Below are positions 1 through 9,812 of a DNA stretch of 64,000 nt, one piece after another; positions within the stretch are counted from its first letter, which is position 1; each line of letters starts with the position of its first letter. The stretch is from Micromonospora sp. C31 (GTDB taxonomy: Bacteria > Actinomycetota > Actinomycetes > Mycobacteriales > Micromonosporaceae). The stretch spans positions 186,001 through 250,000 of the forward strand of contig NZ_JAGPXN010000005.1 in assembly GCF_018070575.1 (NCBI RefSeq), read 5' to 3'. A model generated the notes under the pieces. That model saw only the letters and a list, made by a program, of their open reading frames with translations, did not search any database and was not told where the DNA came from. Made by a program: the position numbers and the translations under genes.

Positions 1-2
1 GC

Positions 3-761
3 CACCTCGGCCCACAGCAGGTCGCCTACCTCAACGGCGGGCAGCAGCTGGCGATCTGGGCCTCGGTCGGCGCACTGCGCAGCTACGGGGCCATCGGCGT
101 ACGGCCGGACCGGCGGCTCACCACCGGCGGGCCGCTGCCGGCCGGGATCACGCCGCTGGACCAGGCGATCCACTTCGCGGCCGGCCGCAACGCCACCACC
201 CGGGAACTGGCCCGCGACGAGTGGGTCGGCCGGGCGCTCGACCAGCTGCGGACCAGCCTGGAGCAGCACGGGCTCGCGCTCGCGCCGGCCCGCCGGGCCG
301 CGCTGCGCCTGGGCGCGTTCCTGCTCACCGCACTGCTGCTGGTCGGCATGGCGCGCATCGTCGCCGGGCTGGCCAACGACCGGCCGGTGGGCTGGCTCGT
401 GCTGAGCCAGCTCCCGCTGATCGTCGTGGCCGTCCTCCTGCACCGGGTGCCGTGGCGCACCCGCGCCGCCACCCGGACCCTGCGCGACCTGCGACGCCGG
501 CACACCTACCTCGCGCCCGCCTCGGCCCCCGCCTACGCCACGTACGGCGCGGCGGGCGCCGCGATGGGGGTCGCGTTGTTCGGCACCGCTTCGCTCTACG
601 CCATGGATCCCGGCTTCGCCGCCGAGGCCGAGATCCGGCGCCAGGCGATCGGCGGCGGTTCCTCCGGCGGCAGCTCGTGCGGTGGGGGCGGCTCGTGCAG
701 CGGTGGCTCGGACGGCGGTGGCGGTGGCGGTGGCTGCGGCGGCGGTGGGTGCGGCGGATGA
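3..761 (+). CDS. TIGR04222 family membrane protein with Cys/Gly-rich tail (5' end outside window)
   Basis: Only the last 252 codons are present; the start lies upstream. The first residues carry the TIGR04222 pattern (LGPQQVAYLNGG followed by an Ala-rich helix). Hydrophobic stretches near window residues 100-122, 128-148 and 180-200 look like membrane helices. From about residue 217 the protein becomes a low-complexity Gly/Ser tail of about 36 residues with four cysteines, ending CGGGGCGG and stop. Known: this actinobacterial family typically has a conserved region followed by a simple-sequence C-terminus; its function is not established. The stop overlaps the start of the DUF692 gene (ATGA), so the two are almost certainly one operon. 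Inference: the Cys-rich tail may be the site of modification by the DUF692 enzyme. Family call is firm; function is unknown. Confidence 0.8.
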   Translation, partial: HLGPQQVAYLNGGQQLAIWASVGALRSYGAIGVRPDRRLTTGGPLPAGITPLDQAIHFAAGRNATTRELARDEWVGRALDQLRTSLEQHGLALAPARRAALRLGAFLLTALLLVGMARIVAGLANDRPVGWLVLSQLPLIVVAVLLHRVPWRTRAATRTLRDLRRRHTYLAPASAPAYATYGAAGAAMGVALFGTASLYAMDPGFAAEAEIRRQAIGGGSSGGSSCGGGGSCSGGSDGGGGGGGCGGGGCGG

Positions 762-1576
762 CCGGCCCCGCCGGCGTCGGCATCGGCTGGCGGCCGGAGA
801 TCGCCGGCTTCGTCGCCGGCCTGCCCGGGCTGCGCTTCGTGGAGGTGGTCGCGGAGAGCCTCGCCGCGACCGGCCCACCGCCCGCGGGGCTGGCCGCCCT
901 GCGCGAGCGCGGCGTGACGGTCGTACCGCACGGCGTGCGGCTGTCCCTCGGCGGCGCGGAACCGGTCGACCCGGCGCGCGTCGCCCACCTGGGGGCGGTG
1001 GCGGAGCTGGTCGGGGCGCCGCTGGTCAGCGAGCACATCGCATTCGTCCGGGCCGGCGGCGTCGAGGCCGGGCACCTGCTGCCGCTGCCCCGCAGCCGGG
1101 AGGCGGTCGACGCGGTCTGCGCCAACGTCGCCCGCGCCCAGGCCGCGCTGCCGGTGCCGATCGCGCTGGAACCGATCGCGGCCCTGTTCGACTGGCCCGA
1201 CGACGAGCTGGACGAGGCCGACTTCCTCACCGAGATCCTGGACCGCACCGGCGCGTTCCTGCTGCTCGACGTCGCCAACGTGTACGCCAACGCCCGCAAC
1301 CGGGGCGTCGACCCGGTCGCGCTGCTCGACCGGCTGCCGCTGGAGCGGGTCTCCTACGTGCACGTCGCGGGCGGCGCCGAGCACGGCGGCTACTACCACG
1401 ACACGCACACCGATCCGGTGCCGCCACCGGTGCTCGACCTGCTGCGCGAGCTGTGCGCCCGCCGCCGGCCGCCCGCGCTCCTGCTCGAACGCGACGGGCA
1501 CCACCCGCCCGCCCCGGTGCTCCGCGCCGAGCTGGACGCCCTGGCCGCCGCGTCCGGCTTCCCGGTGGTGACGTGA
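758..1576 (+). CDS. DUF692 family multinuclear iron enzyme (MbnB/TglH/ChrH-like)
   Basis: A 272-residue TIM-barrel protein of the DUF692 family. Characterised relatives (MbnB, TglH, ChrH) are di- or tri-iron oxygenases that rearrange cysteine residues in peptides, usually with a small partner protein. The likely metal ligands are all visible: HG in HGVRLSLGG, SEH in SEHIAF, Glu in LEPIA, Asp/Asn in LLDVANVYAN, His in YVHVAGG, DTH in YYHDTHTD and Glu in LLERD. The ATG overlaps the stop of the TIGR04222 gene by 4 nt and the stop overlaps the GTG of the next gene by 4 nt, giving tight translational coupling. No leader-like short precursor peptide gene is visible nearby; the only Cys-rich candidate substrate is the tail of the preceding membrane protein. 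Substrate assignment is inference. Confidence 0.9.
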   Translation: MTGPAGVGIGWRPEIAGFVAGLPGLRFVEVVAESLAATGPPPAGLAALRERGVTVVPHGVRLSLGGAEPVDPARVAHLGAVAELVGAPLVSEHIAFVRAGGVEAGHLLPLPRSREAVDAVCANVARAQAALPVPIALEPIAALFDWPDDELDEADFLTEILDRTGAFLLLDVANVYANARNRGVDPVALLDRLPLERVSYVHVAGGAEHGGYYHDTHTDPVPPPVLDLLRELCARRRPPALLLERDGHHPPAPVLRAELDALAAASGFPVVT

Positions 1577-2019
1577 GCGGCGACCTGGCCGAGCGGCAGG
1601 CGGCGCTCGTGGCGGCGCTGGTGGCCGGCGGCCCGGTCCCGGCGGGCTTCGACCCGGCGGCGCTCGCCGCCGCCGGGGCCGCGCTGCTGCGCAAGCGCGC
1701 CGGGGAGGTGGCCCGGCACTGGCCGCTGCTCGCCGCCGGTCTCGGTCCACGGTGGCCGGCGACCTTCGCCCGGTGGGCGGCGGGACGACCGAGCGGGGGC
1801 TCCCTGCGCGACGGCTGGGACCTGGCCCGCGACCTGCGCGACCGGGGCGCGCTGCCGCCGCTGGGCGCGGAGGAGCTGGCCGCGCGCGAGGCCACCGACC
1901 GCTACGACGGGCACGCACCGCCGCGCCCGCGCCGGCTGCCGGGCTGGGGGCACGCCGGCGGGGCCGTCGCGGTCCAGGCCGCCGGTCGGGTACGCCTACT
2001 GCGTCCCGCCCGCCGCTGA
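1573..2019 (+). CDS. Small putative DUF692 partner protein
   Basis: A 148-residue protein, GTG start overlapping the DUF692 stop (GTGA). It is rich in Ala, Leu, Trp and Arg (for example RHWPLLAAGLGPRWPATFARWAAG) and predicted mostly helical, soluble and without a signal peptide. It ends in a basic stretch (GRVRLLRPARR). Small proteins in this position accompany DUF692 genes in other actinobacteria, and in the characterised MbnB-MbnC and TglH-TglI pairs the partner recognises the substrate peptide. I do not see a diagnostic motif proving homology to MbnC/TglI. A role as substrate-recognition or stabilising partner is inferred from gene order only. The 3' end lies in a 14-bp tandem repeat. Confidence 0.7.
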   Translation: MSGDLAERQAALVAALVAGGPVPAGFDPAALAAAGAALLRKRAGEVARHWPLLAAGLGPRWPATFARWAAGRPSGGSLRDGWDLARDLRDRGALPPLGAEELAAREATDRYDGHAPPRPRRLPGWGHAGGAVAVQAAGRVRLLRPARR

Positions 2020-2054
2020 CCGCCCGCCGCTGACCGCCCGCCGCTGACCGCCCG
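2013..2054. repeat. 14-bp tandem repeat, three exact copies
   Basis: Three identical copies of ccgctgaccgcccg run head to tail. The first copy contains the TGA stop of the DUF692 partner gene. Each further copy also carries a TGA, so copy-number change would not lengthen the protein. Likely a slippage-generated simple repeat. Confidence 0.8.
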
Positions 2055-2113
2055 CCGCCGCCGGCCCGAGGGCCCCGCTGGCGGATCCCGCCGGGTGCGG
2101 CAGGATCGACGGT

Positions 2114-2881
2114 ATGGATCTCGGACTGACCGATCGGGTGTACGTACTCACCGGCGCCTCCCGAGGGCTGGGCTACGCCACCGCGGAGTGCCTCGTCGCC
2201 GACGGCGCCCGCGTCGTGCTCTCCGCCCGTGACGCCGACGCGGTGGCCGCCGCCGCGCAGCGCCTCGGCGGGCCGGAGCGGGCGGTCGGGCTGACCGCCG
2301 ACCTGACCGACGCGCAGACGCCGGAGCGCCTCGTGGCGGCGGCCCGGGAGCACTTCGGCCGGCTGGACGGGGCGCTGGTCTCGGTCGGCGGGCCACCGCC
2401 GGGCAGCGCCGCCTCGGTCACCGACGAGCAGTGGCGCCGCTCCTTCGAGACGGTCTTCCTCGGCACCGTCCGGATGGTCCGTACCGTCGCCGAGATCCTG
2501 GCCGAGGGCGGAGGCGGGGCGGTCGGGCTGGTCCTGTCGACCTCGGCGCGCGGGCCGGTGCCCGGCCTGGGCATCTCCAACGGCCTGCGGCCCGGCCTCG
2601 CGGGCATGGCCAAGGACGTCGCCGACGAGTACGGGCCCCGGGGCGTACGGGTGGTCGGTCTGCTGCCCGGCCGGATCATGACCGACCGCAACGTGGAGCT
2701 CTTCGCCGCCACCGGCGACCCCGAACGGGCGCGCGCGGAGGCCGAGGCCGCCATTCCGCTGCGCCGCATCGGCTCCCCCGCCGAGTTCGGCCGGGTGGCC
2801 GCGTTCGTGCTCTCCCCCGCCGCGAGCTACCTGACCGGGGTCACCGTGCCGGTCGACGGCGGCGTCCTGCGGAGCCTGTGA
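2114..2881 (+). CDS. SDR family oxidoreductase with degenerate active site
   Basis: A 255-residue Rossmann-fold protein with the classical short-chain dehydrogenase cofactor motif TGASRGLG (residues 13-20), a following Arg/Asp region (SARDAD) and the C-terminal SYLTGVTVPVDGG block. The usual catalytic Tyr-x-x-x-Lys is absent: the aligned segment reads SNGLRPGLAG. This matches a known divergent BKR-like SDR subgroup that lacks the canonical tetrad, so the activity cannot be assumed to be 3-oxoacyl-ACP reduction. A CAGGAT box 7 nt before the ATG suggests a leaderless transcript. The stop overlaps the ATG of the glycosylase gene by 1 nt, so both are probably co-transcribed. Substrate unknown. 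Confidence 0.85.
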   Translation: MDLGLTDRVYVLTGASRGLGYATAECLVADGARVVLSARDADAVAAAAQRLGGPERAVGLTADLTDAQTPERLVAAAREHFGRLDGALVSVGGPPPGSAASVTDEQWRRSFETVFLGTVRMVRTVAEILAEGGGGAVGLVLSTSARGPVPGLGISNGLRPGLAGMAKDVADEYGPRGVRVVGLLPGRIMTDRNVELFAATGDPERARAEAEAAIPLRRIGSPAEFGRVAAFVLSPAASYLTGVTVPVDGGVLRSL

Positions 2882-3507
2882 TGGCCGCGCCCGCCGGCGA
2901 GCCGCCCCTCGGCTCCCCCGTCCGGCGGCGGACGGGGGCGGCGGACCCGGCCGGTCGGTATCCGCGGCCCACGCGGGAGGAACTCGCCGCGGCGGCGGAG
3001 CGCACCATTCCCGACGTCGTCGCCCCCGGCCTGGAGGTGCTCTTCGTGGGAATCAACCCGGGCCTGTGGTCGGCGGCGACCGGCTGGCACTTCGCCCGCC
3101 CGGGCAACCGGTTCTGGCCCGCGCTGCACCGGGGCGGGTTCACGCCCCGGCTGCTGCACCCCAGCGAGCAGGACGAGCTGCCGGGCTACGGCCTGGGCAT
3201 CAGCAACATGGTGGCGCGGGCCAGCGCCCGCGCCGACGAGCTGACCCCGGCCGAACTTATCGAGGGGGCGCAGATCCTCACCGCCAAGGTCGAACGGCAC
3301 CGCCCCCGGTGGGTGGCCGTGGTGGGGGTGACCGCGTACCGGATCGGGTTCGCCCGGCCGAAGGCCACCTTCGGGCCGCAGCCGGAGCGGCTGGCCGGCG
3401 CCCGGCTGTGGGTGCTGCCCAACCCCAGCGGCCTGAACGCGCACTTCACCCCGGAGACGCTCGGCGCCGCGTTCGGGGAGTTGCGGGCGGCGGTCGCCGC
3501 CGGCTGA
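2881..3507 (+). CDS. mug: G/U mismatch-specific uracil-DNA glycosylase
   Basis: A 208-residue protein of the Mug/TDG branch of uracil-DNA glycosylases, which remove uracil or thymine mispaired with guanine and start base excision repair. The two family motifs are clear: GINPGLWSAATGWHFARPGN (about residues 58-77; Asn is the water-positioning residue) and the DNA-intercalation loop NPSGLNAHF (about residue 181). There is a basic 30-residue N-terminal extension before the glycosylase domain, common in actinobacterial copies. The ATG shares its first base with the SDR stop codon. Downstream lies the convergent ABC exporter. Confidence 0.93.
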   Translation: MAAPAGEPPLGSPVRRRTGAADPAGRYPRPTREELAAAAERTIPDVVAPGLEVLFVGINPGLWSAATGWHFARPGNRFWPALHRGGFTPRLLHPSEQDELPGYGLGISNMVARASARADELTPAELIEGAQILTAKVERHRPRWVAVVGVTAYRIGFARPKATFGPQPERLAGARLWVLPNPSGLNAHFTPETLGAAFGELRAAVAAG

Positions 3508-3554
3508 GGCGCGGGTCGGTCGGCGGCGGCGTCACCAGGCCGCCCGGGCCGGCG

Positions 3555-5546
3555 TCAGTTGGCCGCCGCCGGCGGGAGCGCCTCGTCGGCGAGGTAGGGC
3601 CGCAGCGGCGGTACGGCCACCGGCTCGGGCCCGGTCGCGTCGACGTACGGGGTGGGCGAGTCGGCGACGGCGAACTGGGTGCGGTAGAGCTCGGCGTAGA
3701 GCCCGTTCACCGCCACCAGTTCCTCGTGGCGCCCCCGCTCGACGATCCGCCCGCCGTCGAGCACCAGGATCTGGTCGGCGTCGCGGACGGTCGACAACCG
3801 GTGCGCGATCACCAGCGCGGTACGCCCGGTCAGCGCCACCGACAGCGCCCGCTGCACCGCGGCCTCGCTCTCCGAGTCGAGGTGGGCGGTCGCCTCGTCG
3901 AGGATCACGATCGACGGGGCCTTGAGCAGCAGTCGGGCGATGGCGATGCGCTGCTTCTCGCCACCGGAGAAGCGGTAGCCGCGCTCACCGACGAGGGTCT
4001 CGAGCCCTTCCGGCAGCGACCGCACCAGGTCGGCGACCTGCGCCCCGGCCAGCGCCGCCCAGATCTCGTCGTCGGTGGCGTCCGGCTTGGCGTAGCGCAG
4101 GTTCTCGGCGATGGACTCGTGGAACAGGTGCGAATCCTGGGTGACCACGCCGATCTCGTCGCGCAGCGAGTCGAGGGTGGCGTCGCGGACGTCGACGCCG
4201 CCGACCCGCACCTGCCCGTCGGTGACGTCGTAGATGCGGGAGATCAGCATGGACAGCGTCGACTTGCCGGCGCCGGAGGGGCCGACCAGCGCGACCATCT
4301 GCCCCGGCTCGACCGCGAACGAGACGCCCCTGAGCACGGGCTCGTTGACGGTGCGGTCGAGGGCGGCGACCTCCTCCAGGGAGGCGAGCGAGATCTCGGT
4401 GGCGCTGGGGTAGCGGAACCGGACGTCGCGGAACTCGACCCGGCCGCCGCCGGGCGGCACCGGCACGGCGTCGGGCTTCTCCTCGATCGTCGGCTTGAGG
4501 TCGAGCACCTCGAAGACCCGGTCGAAGGAGACCAGCGCGCTCATCACGTCGACCCGGACGTTGGACAGCGCGGTCAGCGGGCCGTAGAGACGGGTGAGCA
4601 GCAGCGCGAGGGTCACCACGGTGCCGGCGCTGACGTTGCCGGTGACCGCCAGCCAGCCACCGAGACCGTAGGTGAGCGCCTGGGCCAGCGAGGCCACCAG
4701 CAGCATGGCCACGAAGAAGGTCCGCGAGTACATCGCGGACTGGATGCCGATGTCGCGGACCCGCTCGGCCCGCCCGGCGAACCGGCGTGCCTCCACCTCG
4801 GGCCGGCCGAAGAGCTTCACCAGCAACGCGCCCGACACGCCGAACCGCTCGGTCATCGTCGCGTTCATCTTCGCGTCGAGGTTGTAGGACTCCCGGGTGA
4901 TCTCGGCCAGCCGCTTGCCGACCCGGCGGGCGGGGATGATGAAGACCGGCAGCAGCACCAGCGAGAGCGCGGTGATCTGCCAGGAGAGGGTGAACATCAC
5001 CGCGGCGGTGAGCACGAGCTGGATGACGTTGCTGACCACCCCGGACAGCGTCGAGGTGAACGCCCGCTGGGCGCCGAGCACGTCGTTGTTGAGCCGGCTG
5101 ACCAGCGCCCCGGTCTGGGTACGGGTGAAGAACTGCAGCGGCATCCGCTGGACGTGGCCGTAGACCCGGGTGCGCAGGTCGAGGATGATGCCCTCGCCGA
5201 TGCGGGCCGAGTACCACCGCTGGACGAGGGAGAAGAGCGCGTCGGCCACCGCGAGCCCGGCGATGACGAGCGCCAGCCGGACCACCGCGCTGCCGGCGTC
5301 GGCGCCGCCCCGGGTGATCGTGTCGATCACGTCGCCGGCGAGCACCGGGGTGGCGACCCCGATGACCGCGGCGAGCACGACGGTGACCAGGAACACGACG
5401 ATGTCCCGGCGGTAGGGCCCCGCGAAGGCCACGATCCGGCGGGCCACCCCGCGCTTGAGCCGGTGTGTGGAGATCTCGTCGCGGTTGCGCATCGACCGGA
5501 GCATGCTCCAGCCGGCCATGCCGCCGCCGGACATCGAGTTGGACAC
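3555..5546 (-). CDS. ABC exporter, fused permease and ATPase
   Basis: A 663-residue half-transporter of the type IV exporter class: six membrane helices in the first 340 residues, then an ATPase domain with Walker A GPSGAGKST (about 420), signature FSGGEKQR (about 527; Phe instead of the usual Leu), Walker B IVILDEATAHLD and the H-loop AHRLST. An insertion of about 18 residues (STEISLASLEEV-like) sits between the aromatic A-loop segment FRYPSA and VLRGVSF. GTG at 5546 is chosen because GGAGG lies 5 nt upstream; a GTG at 5552 overlaps that site. It stands alone, so it probably works as a homodimer. Substrate not predictable; multidrug or lipid export are common for this class. Confidence 0.9.
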   Translation of the reverse strand: MSNSMSGGGMAGWSMLRSMRNRDEISTHRLKRGVARRIVAFAGPYRRDIVVFLVTVVLAAVIGVATPVLAGDVIDTITRGGADAGSAVVRLALVIAGLAVADALFSLVQRWYSARIGEGIILDLRTRVYGHVQRMPLQFFTRTQTGALVSRLNNDVLGAQRAFTSTLSGVVSNVIQLVLTAAVMFTLSWQITALSLVLLPVFIIPARRVGKRLAEITRESYNLDAKMNATMTERFGVSGALLVKLFGRPEVEARRFAGRAERVRDIGIQSAMYSRTFFVAMLLVASLAQALTYGLGGWLAVTGNVSAGTVVTLALLLTRLYGPLTALSNVRVDVMSALVSFDRVFEVLDLKPTIEEKPDAVPVPPGGGRVEFRDVRFRYPSATEISLASLEEVAALDRTVNEPVLRGVSFAVEPGQMVALVGPSGAGKSTLSMLISRIYDVTDGQVRVGGVDVRDATLDSLRDEIGVVTQDSHLFHESIAENLRYAKPDATDDEIWAALAGAQVADLVRSLPEGLETLVGERGYRFSGGEKQRIAIARLLLKAPSIVILDEATAHLDSESEAAVQRALSVALTGRTALVIAHRLSTVRDADQILVLDGGRIVERGRHEELVAVNGLYAELYRTQFAVADSPTPYVDATGPEPVAVPPLRPYLADEALPPAAAN

Positions 5547-5647
5547 GTTCACCTCCGGGTCGTCGGGTTCGACCGGACCGTCAGGTCAATTCTCCCGACG
5601 ACTCTGACAACCTCGGCCGTAACCCTGGTCTTCCCGGACGGTCCTTA

Positions 5648-6415
5648 CTATTCTCCGCGCCCGGCGAGATCGCGCAGCCGGCGGGTCTGCGCCTCGCGTT
5701 CGGCCCGCTGCTGGTCGGCGGCGGACCGGCCGGTGGCGCCGGCGAGCAGGGCCTTGATCTCCACCACCGCGTTACGGTCGTTGGCCACCAGCCCGGCGGC
5801 GAGGTCGCGCACCGCGGCGTCCAACTCGGCGTTCGGCACCACCAGGGTGGCCAGGCCGATCCGGTCCGCCTCGGCGGCGTCCATCCGTCGGCCGGTCGCG
5901 CAGATCTCCAGCGCGCGGCTGTAGCCGACCAGATCGACCAGGCGCCCCGTGCCGGCGAGGTCCGGGACCAGGCCGAGCGTCACCTCGGCCATGGAGAGCT
6001 TCGCGTCCTCGGCCAGCACACGCAGGTCACAGGCGAGCGCCAGCTGGAAGCCGGCGCCGATCGCATGCCCCTGCACGGCGGCGACGGAGACGACGTCGGG
6101 GCGGTGCAGCCAGGTGAAGCCGCCCTGGTATTCCGCGATCCGGTCGGCGCACTCCTGCTCGGGCAGGGTGGCCAGCTCGGCGAAGGACCCCGGGCCGGCG
6201 GCGCCGGCCACCGACAGGTCGAGGCCGGCGGAGAACGCCCGTCCCTCGGCGCGTACGACCACGACGCGCACGTCGCCGGGGAGATCCCGGGAGAAGTCAC
6301 TCATCGCGCGCCACATCGCCGGGGTCTGGGCGTTGAGCACGTCGGGCCGGCACAACGTGACCGTCGCGACCGGCCCGTCGCATTCCAGCCGGACCCCGGT
6401 CGCCTCGGCGGTCAC
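5648..6415 (-). CDS. Enoyl-CoA hydratase/isomerase (crotonase) family protein
   Basis: A 255-residue crotonase-fold protein. The oxyanion-hole segments are present: AFSAGLDLS (about residues 60-68) and HAIGAGFQLALACDL (about 112-126). One acidic residue is kept in MAEVTLGLVP (Glu), while the second position is Asp (LVPDLAG), a pattern seen in hydratase/isomerase subfamilies with altered substrate. Such enzymes act on enoyl-CoA or related thioesters in fatty-acid or amino-acid breakdown. GTG at 6415 is the best start; the open frame extends further but without family similarity. The gene follows the small HTH gene by 46 nt on the same strand. Exact substrate unknown. Confidence 0.85.
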   Translation of the reverse strand: MTAEATGVRLECDGPVATVTLCRPDVLNAQTPAMWRAMSDFSRDLPGDVRVVVVRAEGRAFSAGLDLSVAGAAGPGSFAELATLPEQECADRIAEYQGGFTWLHRPDVVSVAAVQGHAIGAGFQLALACDLRVLAEDAKLSMAEVTLGLVPDLAGTGRLVDLVGYSRALEICATGRRMDAAEADRIGLATLVVPNAELDAAVRDLAAGLVANDRNAVVEIKALLAGATGRSAADQQRAEREAQTRRLRDLAGRGE

Positions 6416-6461
6416 CGAGCGACCCGGGGAGCGGCGCTGATGGACGACGCTGGTGGGCGGG

Positions 6462-6689
6462 TCACGCCTTCTTGCGGCGTCGGGCGCCGCCACGCTGCCG
6501 CAGCTGGACCCCGGACTCGGTGAGCACCCGGTGGATGAACCCGTAGGAACGGCCGGTCGAGGCCGCGAGCGCGCGGATGCTCTCACCCGAGGTGTACCGC
6601 TTTACCAGGTCCTTGGCGAGCGTCTGACGCTCGGCTCCGACGATCCGGCGACCCTTCTCAGTGCTGGTGGCTGTGCCAGTGGCTGCCAT
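6462..6689 (-). CDS. Small basic helix-turn-helix protein
   Basis: A 75-residue, very basic protein with a single helix-turn-helix (SIRALAASTGRSYGFIHRVL, about residues 37-56) and a Lys/Arg tail (RGGARRRKKA). Near-identical small HTH proteins are widely conserved in actinobacteria; their role is not established and could be regulatory or nucleoid-associated. GAGGA lies 7 nt upstream of the ATG. It is too short for an effector domain. It sits between the ABC-F gene and the crotonase gene, both on the same strand. Confidence 0.85.
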   Translation of the reverse strand: MAATGTATSTEKGRRIVGAERQTLAKDLVKRYTSGESIRALAASTGRSYGFIHRVLTESGVQLRQRGGARRRKKA

Positions 6690-6873
6690 GCTGTGTCCTC
6701 ACGTCCCAGACTGTGCGGTTCGGATACGGTCCCACCTATTAGACCGCCTCGAACGATCATGCGCCAGATATCAACTCTTCGCCAACCGACACGCTATGCA
6801 ATGTCAGCTTCCCGATACAGTGATGCTCCGACGCGTCCGGGAGGTCCAACCGCCCCTGCGTGTCTCAGCACAG

Positions 6874-8478
<1,605 letters not shown>

Positions 8479-8721
8479 GTCGGAGGACTCGCTCTCGGGG
8501 TCTGGAAGGGCTGACTCAGGGCACGCGAAAGCGCCGGCGAGCACGAGGCCCGTCGGCGCGGGGCGGTTCAGCCTTCGCAGAGCAGCACGGGGCAAGTGTA
8601 CCGGGCGCCGCCCGACCGTCCCGACGGATTACCGATCAAGATCATCGGGTACCGGAACGCCGTCCGGACCCGGTCCGGTACCGCAACCACCAAAACGGAT
8701 CAAATGGTGATCGGGGTAGAC

Positions 8722-9639
8722 ATGGAGCTGAACGAGAACGCGCGGATCGACACCAGCCAGGTGGACGACCGGCGAGGATCCGGCAGGGGCGGCGGGCTGG
8801 GCGGCATCCCCATCCCGATCGGCGGCGGCCGCGGCGGCATCGTCGGCCTCGTCATCGCCGTGCTCGTCGCGCTCGTCGGCGGCGGCTTCGGCCTGAACGC
8901 GGCCACCAGCGGCGGCGACGAGCCGCAGGGCGACAACACGTCGCTGGAACAGAAGTGCTCTGCCGAGGACGCGCTCCAGCAGCTCGACTGCCGCAACACG
9001 CTCTACGTCAACTCCATCCAGGCGTACTGGCAGAAAGCGCTGCCCGAGGCGTTCGGCGAGCAGTACCGCCCGTCGCGCACGGTGTTCTTCAGCCAGGGCG
9101 TCAACACCGCCTGCGGGCAGGCCGACTCGGGCGTCGGACCGTTCTACTGCCCCGCCGACGACCAGGTCTACATCGACCTGACCTTCTACCAGGTGCTCGC
9201 CCAGCAGCTCGGCGCCGCCGGCGAGTTCGCCCAGCCGTACGTGCTCGCCCACGAGTACGGCCACCACGTGCAGGACCTGCTCGGCACCGAGGCCCAGATG
9301 CGCCGCCAGCAACAGCGCGACCCGGACAACGCGAACGCGCTCTCGGTGAAGCTGGAGCTCCAGGCCGACTGCTACGCCGGCGCCTGGGCCAAGAACGCCA
9401 CCGGCACCGCCGACGCGAGCGGCCAGAAGATCTTCAACAGCATCAGCGAGCAGGACATCCAGCAGGCCGTCGACGCGGCCGAGAAGATCGGCGACGACGC
9501 CATCTCGAAGCGGGCCAACCGGCCGGTGAACCCGGACGAGTTCACCCACGGCTCGTCGGAGCAGCGCAGGCAGTGGTTCACCCGCGGTTACGAGACCGGG
9601 GACCCGAAGTCCTGCGACACCTTCCGCGGCAGCCTCTGA
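8722..9639 (+). CDS. Neutral zinc metallopeptidase, YpfJ/KPN_02809 family
   Basis: A 305-residue membrane-anchored protein. The N-terminus (ELNENARIDTSQVDDRRG) matches the conserved start of the family, followed by a Gly-rich stretch and one membrane helix (about residues 39-60). The zinc-binding motif HEYGHHVQ is at about residue 177, with a downstream LELQADCYAGAW motif supplying a further conserved Glu. The family is annotated as a neutral zinc metallopeptidase but its substrates are unknown. ATG at 8722 is preferred over the ATG at 8704 because similarity begins there. A strong hairpin follows the stop. Confidence 0.9.
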   Translation: MELNENARIDTSQVDDRRGSGRGGGLGGIPIPIGGGRGGIVGLVIAVLVALVGGGFGLNAATSGGDEPQGDNTSLEQKCSAEDALQQLDCRNTLYVNSIQAYWQKALPEAFGEQYRPSRTVFFSQGVNTACGQADSGVGPFYCPADDQVYIDLTFYQVLAQQLGAAGEFAQPYVLAHEYGHHVQDLLGTEAQMRRQQQRDPDNANALSVKLELQADCYAGAWAKNATGTADASGQKIFNSISEQDIQQAVDAAEKIGDDAISKRANRPVNPDEFTHGSSEQRRQWFTRGYETGDPKSCDTFRGSL

Positions 9640-9659
9640 ACTCACGGGCGACCGCCCCT

Positions 9660-9693
9660 CGGCGGCCGGTGGGCGCTCGCCCACCGGCCGCCG
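9660..9693. terminator. Bidirectional hairpin terminator
   Basis: A perfect 16-bp inverted repeat (cggcggccggtgggcg and its complement) separated by 2 nt, between the convergent metallopeptidase and acVLRF1 genes. It is followed by a short T-containing stretch (tcgttgt) on the plus strand. A GC-rich hairpin with a weak T-tract is usual for actinobacterial terminators. Confidence 0.75.
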
Positions 9694-9812
9694 TCGTTGT
9701 CCGGGGCGCGCGCCCGCTCCCGGCGCGTGCACGAGAGCCACGGGCCACGCCGCGGCGGACGGCAACGCCGGCCGACGCCGGCCCGAGGGGCGCGCGAACC
9801 GCCCGAAGGAGG

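Noticed and set aside
5586..5612. TTGTCAGAG on the minus strand upstream of the ABC exporter as a fourth damage-type promoter
   Set aside because: The first half fits, but no TANNNT lies at the required spacing (the nearest is AGAATT, shifted), so it was not counted.
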